This document shows, in pieces, positions 56,507 through 64,000 of a DNA stretch of 64,000 nucleotides. The DNA lies in contig NW_004955483.1 of assembly GCF_000276665.1 (NCBI RefSeq), positions 9,497,299-9,561,298 of the forward strand, written 5' to 3'. The position numbers and the translations under genes were made by a program. Positions within the stretch are counted from its first letter, which is position 1; each line of letters begins with the position of its first letter. Under the pieces are notes generated by a model. The model was not told the origin of the DNA, searched no databases, and saw only the letters and a program-made list of their open reading frames with translations. The stretch comes from Chinchilla lanigera. Its lineage: Eukaryota; Chordata; Mammalia; Rodentia; Chinchillidae.

Positions 56507-59220
56507 TCTTGAGTTTATAATTTGTGTGATATTCCTGCAGTTTTTTATCCAATAACATTGTGGGAAAGGCTTGGGGGACTGATCGAGCATAAATAAATGT
56601 AGCAAAATTACTTTCTAACCTGCCTAAACTCTAGGCCATTTTATAAGGTTATGTTCCTTTCAAGATTCATTTTGGTCTTTTTACTAGATCTGTCGTGAAA
56701 AGCCAGGTCTTAGCAGGACAACTCTGAAAATTTTCTTCAGATTCATTGAGAGAGTTTTCCATAAAGACATTTATATGTAAGCAAGTTTTTTTTTTCTTTT
56801 TGAAAAATAAAACAATTACTTTATTATTGTTATGTTACTTTCAGAATGACTTTTTTTTTTTTTTTCCTATTTGAAATCAAACTCAGATTTAATGTTTGGT
56901 ACAAACCCAGAAAGGGTATTTCATCAAGTTTAAACCTTTCATTCCCAGAGATCTTAAATATTATTTGTGGGTTTTAAGTACATCTTAAAGTGCTTTAAAC
57001 AACAACAGTTTTAAAAGTAGACAGAAGTTTTTAAATATTCATACTTGGGTGGCTGCAACTAACCTGAACACATACTTACGTGATTTTTCATCTACCACTG
57101 AAAGTATTGCTTCTTCCATGTTGCAGATTTAAAAAAAAAAAATCCTAACATCAACCCACATGTTGACTTGACTATCCTAATAATACTCATTTACATTTAG
57201 CTCTCACCAGGACTAATGATTTTTATAAACCATTTTCTGGGGTGTACCAAAAACATTTAGGTTTAGAATTACTAGACTCCTTCTTTGACTTTCTCTTCAA
57301 TTTCATTACCCTCTCAGCAGGCTAGCAGAGCTGGGTGGGCCCATTCTTGCGGTCATACTGCTTATTTAGTGCTGTATTTTTAAAATGTTTCTGTTTAGAG
57401 AACTTGCTTAATCTTCCATATATTCTGCTCAGGGCACTTGCAATTATTAGATTTATTTTTCTTTTTTGTTTTTTTAACCTTTGATGGTAAGAGGAGTATG
57501 GGGCTGCCACATAGACTGTTCTCGTTCACACCACTATTTACAACAGTTTGTGTGGGCTCAGAGAAACACACGCCACCTTCTGGCTGACTTTGAGTACTGA
57601 ATTGACTGCGTCCGCAAAGCCAACACTAAAACGGGAAAGAAAAACACATGGTTCGGAGCAATAGGAACATCATCATTTCTGTGGTTCTATTTCAGGTACA
57701 GGAATTATAAAATCATGGGTTCTTGCAAACATTTCTCACATTTCATTCTCTTTTCTTTTTTAGCATGTGCAATACTTTCCGTGCCAATAGTCTGACCAGT
57801 GTGCTATGTAGTGAAAGCTCATTCCCTTTTGGCTTTTGTCCTTGTTCAGTTGGTTGATCTTCCCGGTTCTGGCCGAGGAAGGGCTGGAGGGGAGAACCCT
57901 CCTGCCTGCCTGTCTCTGCCATGATGCTGAGCACCTGGGCAGGGAGCCTGCAGGAGCCCCGGTATCTGTCACCGTGTTGCAGAAGAAAGACCTAGGGGAA
58001 GAGCCAGTTCCCCATCACCCCACGAAGTAGTGAACGTGGAGTATGAGAGGAAGGAGGCTCAATGTTTAAGATGCACTCGGGAGCAATGTGGGCTGGAACC
58101 AACTCATTTTCCACAGTCATTGCTGCGAGTGGGCAGCCCCTCCTTCTCGGGCAGGGTCTGTGTCCTGGAGACTTTGAGCGCGGGCAGCAAGTGTGGCCCC
58201 TTGTGCGTGTGTACGCATTCTGAATGTGCCAGCCAGTGGCCGTGGAGGGGGCCACCTGCCAACCACGGTCACCATGGAACCCACAGAGGGCAGGAGCCTC
58301 CTGTTGTTGGACATTGGCGAGCCCAAGGCTCCCGAAGCAGCTTCTGTCATCGCATCTGTGTAGCAAATCTAATGAAGACAGGGGTAGAAATTCTTCAGTG
58401 CCGTTCAGGATACGAGGATCAGCCATGTGCCTCTGTACCGTGTCCTCTTTGCAATATTAACCAACTGCCGTCTTTTCGTTCTTCCTTCTTTCCTGTTTTT
58501 CATTTTTTTAACTAATAACAGCAGGTCTTTTGCGTTTACAACGAAACACAATCACCATGAAATTAGTCAGGGCGAAAAGAAAAAAAAAATAAGAAACCAA
58601 CAAACAAGAACCTCTCTTTATAGGGATTTCTAAATATATAAAATGACTGTTCCTTAGAATGTTTAACTTGAGAATTATTTCAGTTTGTTTGGGCCACATT
58701 AGGGGCTGAGGTGGGGAGGGAGGGACACAGACAGATGCCACTTACCTCAAATTTTTTCAGAGTGGAAATCCAAATTGCATACTCATTTGGACTTTCAGGA
58801 TAATTTTCTATGTCGGTGGAACTTTGGTTTGCCCCAACTCACCCAGTCTGGTTCGGGATGATTTGATGTTTGTGGTGGTAGCGATCCCATTTCTAGCTCT
58901 GAATGGTGACCCTGTGTGTTTTCTGTTAGGTGAGTGTGTTGGGTTCCCCCCCACCGGGAAGTGGCAGCATCCCTCCTCCCCTACAAGGAACTCTGCGGAA
59001 ACTTTCACACCTCTTACTCAGGGACGGGGCTGGTGTGTGTGTGTAACACTGAGGTGTCCAGCAGCAGCACTTTGACTGCTCTGGGGTAGGGTTGTACAAT
59101 TTCAAAGAATGTTTGGATTTCCTGCATCTTGTGGATTACTCTTTAGATACTGCATAGATTGCAATATAATGCTGCATGTTCAAATGAACAGTAGCTCCTA
59201 GTAATCATAAAAATCCACTC

Positions 59221-59228
59221 TTTGCACA
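59221..59228 (+). promoter_or_regulatory. miR-19 seed site (8-mer)
   Basis: A second TTTGCACA, 2.7 kb further into the UTR. Confidence 0.6.
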
Positions 59229-59296
59229 TAGTTTTGATCTTTACTGAAATCTGTTGCCAAAATTTATTTTTGTTGTTGTAGCTTTGGATTTTGTTC

Positions 59297-59320
59297 TTTT
59301 TTTTTTTTTTTTTTTTTTTT
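59297..59320 (+). repeat. ATXN1: Poly(T) tract, 24 nt, in the 3'UTR
   Basis: A run of 24 T (U in the mRNA) preceded by TTTTGTTC. Such a U run can bind ELAV/TIA-type proteins. Length is likely polymorphic. Confidence 0.9.
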
Positions 59321-60243
59321 AAGGAAACAATTGACAATACTTTTTAACATCTGTGACTACTAAGGAAACCTATTTCTTTCATAGAGTGAAAAAATCTGAG
59401 ATGCTTTTGAAGACACTAATGCCATGCTATTTCAGACATGGGTGAGGAAGCAGCGCTCTTGGGACAGAAAGCCAGGCTCCCCGAGCTGTGTTGGTTGTCA
59501 TGGCTACTGTTTCCTGAACCACAAACAGCTCAACAGACTGGTCTGTTCTCTCCTGAAACCCTTCGTGCTTCCAATGTCGTAGTCACCCTCGAAATTCCAG
59601 GTGAAGACAGGGCCAGCTGTCTCAGTGGCCCAGATCCAGTTTCTTCAGTGGTGAAATGAATGACAAGAGAATTACACTTTTTTTTGTGCTTGTTGCTTTT
59701 AAAGTGGAGTGGAGGCCTTTGCTTCCACATTTGTGTTTTTAACCCAGAATTTCTGAAATAGAGAATTTAAGAACACATCAAGTAATAAATATACAGAGAA
59801 TATACTTTTTTATAAAGCACATGCATATGCTATATTGTGTTGGGTTGGTTTCCACTCTTTTCCACAGACAGCGTTGTGTTTGTTGATAGGGAAACTCCAA
59901 ATGACTTGTACACCTCTACTCTGGAGCTAAGATTCCTTTGACATAGATGACCTCGCTTCAAATATGTTACCTTACTGATAGGACCTTTTCTTGTAGCACT
60001 ATAACCTTGTGGGAATTTTTTTTTCTTTAATGTTCACCTAATTCAAGAAGCTGAAGAGAAAAATTTGAAGCGCTCACTTAAAGGAGTACAGGTAATGTTT
60101 TTTTTAAAAAAAAATTGCACAAAAGAAAAATGAATGTTGAGATGATTCTGTGTTTGAAAGATACGGATTTGTGGAAACAAGTTTCATACTTTGTAAAATC
60201 AGAAAATAAGCAGAGAAGGTTGAAAGTTACATGGTTTTTTTTT

Positions 60244-60251
60244 TGTATATA
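60244..60251 (+). promoter_or_regulatory. Pumilio response element
   Basis: TGTATATA is the perfect UGUANAUA Pumilio motif. PUM1 was reported to bind the ATXN1 3'UTR and lower ataxin-1 levels. It is the only full match that I found in the UTR by eye. Confidence 0.7.
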
Positions 60252-61862
60252 GAGATTTGTCACGTCTAAATGATCAGATCTTTATGGTTATGGTTATGGC
60301 CTGGAAGAATTGCTACATAAAAGGCTCTTAAACTATACCTATCTTGTTAAGTTTTTGTTACACATTACCCTCGTTGGAGGGCGGGGAACTCTGTATTCTA
60401 TTTGAGAGTACTGTTCCTTCCTAGGCTAAAAATACTTCTTTGAGCTCCCTTTTTAGTCTAAACTCCTAAGCCATTGCAACTTCTTTTTCTTCAGAGATGA
60501 TGTCTGATATGTTTACCACTTCCTGTTCTCTAAATCCAAAGAATATAATCCTGAACATGAAGTGTTTTTAAAAGGGATCCTATCTACCAATCAAACAGGA
60601 CTTGTGGGGACAAAAACCAATTTACCTTTCCTCCTTCCACACACACCTCCGTTAAATGGGGGGCATGATTTTCAGTTAAATGCCTCATTTTACTTTTTCA
60701 TTTTCTTTTACTAGAGATCAAAATAAATGTGGAGCAATCTCTCTGAAGCATCATATTCCTGTCCAAACTTCCAAGTTGGGCAGTGGAATCTGGACAGCTG
60801 TGGGGATGTTGAAACATTCCCACCTGCAATTCTTAAACTCAGAATCTCCTCCCCGTCCCTTGTCACCAGTGCAATTGTTCCAGTAGCTAGCATTCACCTG
60901 TACAAGGGTGGTTGGAAACGATGGCTTCAGTTCTTCAGGTCCCCAGTGACTTACTTGCATACAAATGGTTTGACTGTATTAAAATTAAGTGCATTTGGCC
61001 AACAGATAGTATCTATACAATAACGGTCTGAGAATTCCCATGACTTTTCTTATCTGAAAGGAATCAAGTCTTCCATTGCAGATAAATTGGAGGCTTCACC
61101 CCTGCCCCATGTTTTTCTTTGCCTTTAGTTTGTCTGTTCGTTCGCTGTCTGGATGGCCAATGAGCCTGTCTTTTCTGTGGCCAATCTGAAGGCCTTCGTG
61201 GGAAGCGTTGTTTACAGTAATCCTTACCAAGATAACATACTGTCCTCCGGAATACCAAGTTGTGGTGACCCTGGCTTAGAGCTGTTTCCAAGAAGGTCAG
61301 TGCATAGGTTTCCTATACCACCTCGTCTTCAAGTCATTCTCTGGCCCAGGAGTGGGGTGAAGTCTTTAGTTAGTAAATGCTGAACTTGGTACCTGTGCAT
61401 CTGGGTCTGTGAATACTGTCCCACTAGGCCAGGTTTCTTCCTCTACAGCCTGCACTGCTCAACAGCAAACCCAGTTAGTGTCAACTGAAAGGAGGTTCCA
61501 ATAGAGTCCTGTCAGTATTTGGGATCGCTTTCAGATAAGACAGAGTCCTCATTTCTAGCCAGTGGGGTCCAGGCTCCACAGCCATCTCAAGATTTGTCCC
61601 AATAGATATTTTAACATCAGAATATTCCCATCAGGCTTCCAATCATATGCCTCCCACAGGCCAAGGGAAAATAAACACCAAAACTTGGGTTGAGGGCACT
61701 ACCAGACTGGCATAGCCAGTATGGAGAACTAGGGAAGGAATGATGTTTTGCACCTTATTGAAAAGAAAAAATTAAGTGCATACATAGTTAAGAGCTTTTA
61801 TTGTGACAGAACTTTTTTCCATATGCGTGCATACTCTGTAATTCCAGTGTAAAATATTGTAC

Positions 61863-61870
61863 TTGCACTA
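61863..61870 (+). promoter_or_regulatory. miR-130/301 seed site (8-mer)
   Basis: TTGCACTA matches the miR-130/301 seed, 280 nt before the mRNA end. Confidence 0.6.
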
Positions 61871-62034
61871 GCTTTTTTAAAACAAATATTAAAAAAATGG
61901 AAGAATTCATATTCTATTTTCTAATCGTGGTGTGTCTATTTGTAGGATACACTCGAGTCTGTTTATTGAATTTTATGGTCCCTTTCTTTGATGGTGCTTG
62001 CAGGTTTTCTAGGTAGAAATTATTTCATTATTAT

Positions 62035-62040
62035 AATAAA
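62035..62040 (+). terminator. ATXN1: Poly(A) signal AATAAA (upstream)
   Basis: The first of three AATAAA hexamers within 100 nt at the 3'UTR end. Confidence 0.5.
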
Positions 62041-62077
62041 ACAATGTTTGATTCAAAATTTGAACAAAATTGTTTTA

Positions 62078-62083
62078 AATAAA
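62078..62083 (+). terminator. ATXN1: Poly(A) signal AATAAA (middle)
   Basis: AATAAA in TTTTAAATAAATTGTCTG. It could give an end near 62100. Confidence 0.65.
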
Positions 62084-62129
62084 TTGTCTGTATACCAGTA
62101 CAAGTTTATTGTTTCAGTATACTCGTACT

Positions 62130-62135
62130 AATAAA
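62130..62135 (+). terminator. ATXN1: Poly(A) signal AATAAA (distal, probably main)
   Basis: AATAAA in CTAATAAAATAACAGTGCC, followed about 20 nt later by a GT-rich stretch (TGTGTGGCTTTACTTTTTG) that fits a downstream cleavage element. Cleavage is expected around 62150. Confidence 0.8.
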
Positions 62136-62150
62136 ATAACAGTGCCAATT

Positions 62151-64000
62151 GCAAATGTGTGGCTTTACTTTTTGTTGGATCCTCAAAGACAAGGCAGAGA
62201 AAATGGTGGTGGCAGCTCTTTCTTCCTTGTGCTGTGATCCCATGAATCCTCCCCTGCTGACTTCTGTTGGGAATGGGGCTGTGCTAAAGAAAAGGTTCTA
62301 GAACATTCTACGCTAAAACGTCAACGTCCATGTGTCCGTATCCAATGTCTTGTTCCGCTCAGGCCTGTATCTCCTATCTGAATACTGATGTTTATAAATG
62401 GTTTTTCTTTTTAAGCATTGGGCAGCTCCACGGGCTCTTGTGATAGAATCAGTGTGTTTCCTACACTTCAGCTGTAAACTGGGTCAGAGGAGGGAAGGCT
62501 CACTGGGTTAGGAGCTTCCCTGTGTTTGTCTGCAGAACACCGTGCCACAGGTTTGTGTGGGGCTCAGTCATAAAAACAGGAGGCTCAACAGTTGCCCTGA
62601 AAGTCACTCTTCAAGACCCCCTGCCACCAAGCCCATAACCTGGGTGCCATGTGACTTGCATGGATGACGCTTTCAATGTTTTGAGGCCAGCTGTGTCACA
62701 GCACACAGCTGGGGGTGCCCCTGATCAATGCAGGCCCTTGAGGTGTCCCCACTGTTAGATTCCAGACTACATGGATGGCTGTCTGGTTACGAATTCAAGG
62801 TTAACGCAGGTGAAAGTTAACTTTGGGGTTCGAGTCAAAGTCTTCACCTGGCCCCAGCAAGATGGGAACTCCTTCCCTTCCACAGTCATCTTGGTGAGTT
62901 TTGGGGACATGCAACCAGACGTCCCACCACAGCTGCATTAGGGTGTGAATGGATGGGCACTGAGCCAGTGGGGACTGGATGATCCTCAGACCAGACGAGA
63001 AGGACTTGCCCTGTGTCCTCCTCTAGAGCAGCTTTGGCTTAGAGTGGACTGTGCTTTGGCCAAGCCTGCTGAAGCTGTCCCCATCTTCCTTTCCGGCCTG
63101 GCTTCCGTTAGACACTAAGGGACCAGCCAAGTTTGGAGTCTAATGGTGTGACATCACCGGGGACTACACTGATTAGGGGCAAAGACTAGCTGTGTGCTGC
63201 GGGGGGCAGGCCTCGAGTATTGCCTCGTGAAGGTGAATGGCACCAGGGTGATCGCCCTGGCCCACCCCTGCCAGCACAGGGAGCCCAGTGGGGAGGCAGC
63301 GGGGCTACACGCTTGACCTCTGCCCACATCCTGTCTGCTACCTGGGCTGAGGGACGCCCCACCAAGTCCATAACTACTACAAGTGGATAAGACTTGGAAA
63401 GCTAAAGGGAGTGAGGCATTAGTTCTCAGGAAGCCTCTGCTTTAAAATGATCCTCGTGGGTTTTAGGCTTTGCAGTAACTATCTTTACTTCACTAGAAAG
63501 TGGACTGCAAGGGACCTGCCTTCCGTCGTGAAAACGAAGAGCTAGTCGGCAAAGTCTTTACCGAGGTGGGTAAGGCAGCCCAGGTGTCACCCTCCCTGCA
63601 CAGACGGTGGCACGGGAGCCAGGTCTCAGAAAAACGGGGTGCTGGTGACCTCTGGCTACAACAGCAGGAGCGTGGAGTTGGACCTGGTCCTGAAAGACAT
63701 TCCCTTACCACTGCAGCACCTTCCTAAGGGATTTCTTTAAGATTTACTTTTCTTCACATCTCTTCTTCTCCAAACATTTCTGAAGAGTGTCAGTCAGGAG
63801 AGGCTGAGCCTGCACGGAGACAGGCAGGGAGGAGGCGGGGCCCTTGTCGTGACCCTCCTCTCACTCTACCTCCCCCTCTGCCCTCCTAACCTCACTCTCA
63901 TCTCTCAAGTGCAGCCTTTCATGTTTCTATGGCTACAAGAGCAATGCATTAAGAATGGGGGCAGTGGCTTAGATAATTGCTAAAAACTGCTGGGCCTTTA
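62151..64000. other. Downstream flanking DNA
   Basis: No gene, known repeat or RNA was recognised. A short perfect hairpin lies at 62687-62712. Overlapping frames at 63493-63727 on both strands look like chance. Confidence 0.6.
62687..62712. repeat. 10-bp perfect inverted repeat (hairpin), 6-nt loop
   Basis: CCAGCTGTGT at 62687-62696 and its complement ACACAGCTGG at 62703-62712. Confidence 0.9.

Larger units (their letters stand above)
55024..62150 (+). other. ATXN1: ATXN1 3'UTR, about 7.1 kb
   Basis: The UTR starts after TAG 55023 and is AU-rich, repeat-poor and continuous to paired poly(A) signals at 62078 and 62130. A 3'UTR of about 7 kb is typical of mammalian ATXN1. It carries miR-101, miR-19 and miR-130 seed sites and a Pumilio element (separate entries). 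The absence of SINE or L1 bodies over 7 kb, while both flanking introns are dense with them, fits purifying selection. Poly(T) tracts lie near 56850 and at 59297-59320. Confidence 0.9.

Overview
This is a vertebrate nuclear genomic window, clearly from a placental mammal and most likely a rodent. It carries the 3' part of one protein-coding gene, ATXN1 (ataxin-1), on the + strand. The rest is intron, 3'UTR, flanking DNA and old or young retroposons. The rodent assignment rests on two SINE types: tRNA-derived ID-like elements and 7SL-derived B1 elements, several of the latter with a 29-bp internal duplication. There are also B1-ID dimers, and I saw no obvious murid B2/B4 copies. From memory of SINE phylogeny this fits a non-murid member of the mouse-related clade (beaver or kangaroo-rat type) better than mouse or rat. 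That taxon call is inference.

Layout. Positions 1-38967 are the end of the intron before the first coding exon. This stretch has no convincing gene and is full of repeats: L1 fragments (about 7.6-8.2, 17.6-19.4 and 25.1-25.7 kb, all minus), MaLR-type LTRs (3.2, 9.6, 21.2-21.7, 27.3-29.5, 29.8, 31.8 and 32.7 kb), mariner and Tigger fossils (4.5 and 16.2 kb), MIR, B1, ID and microsatellites. Positions 38968-40966 are the large coding exon (end of the 5' leader plus 613 codons). Positions 40967-54492 are the last intron (13.5 kb, phase 0, which splits the AXH domain). Positions 54493-55023 are the last 176 codons and stop. Positions 55024 to about 62150 are a 7.1-kb 3'UTR ending at conserved poly(A) signals. 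Positions 62151-64000 are downstream flank with nothing recognisable.

The predicted ataxin-1 is 789 residues. The polyglutamine tract that expands in human SCA1 is reduced to one glutamine (Q199) in a proline-rich stretch. The AXH domain, RKRR nuclear localisation signal and the 14-3-3/U2AF65-binding serine motif (S749, human S776 equivalent) are intact. Control elements can be read directly: two overlapping uORFs just upstream of the start, the out-of-frame Alt-ATXN1 ORF (shortened to 125 codons here), and 3'UTR seed sites for miR-101, miR-19 and miR-130 plus a Pumilio element, the same regulators reported for human ATXN1.

I found no evidence of a wholly new biological system. The most unusual structure is a patchwork insertion at 18729-18900 inside an L1. 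It consists of an ID element fused to short segments copied from at least three places 0.9-1.2 kb downstream. It looks like a retroposition event with local template switching.
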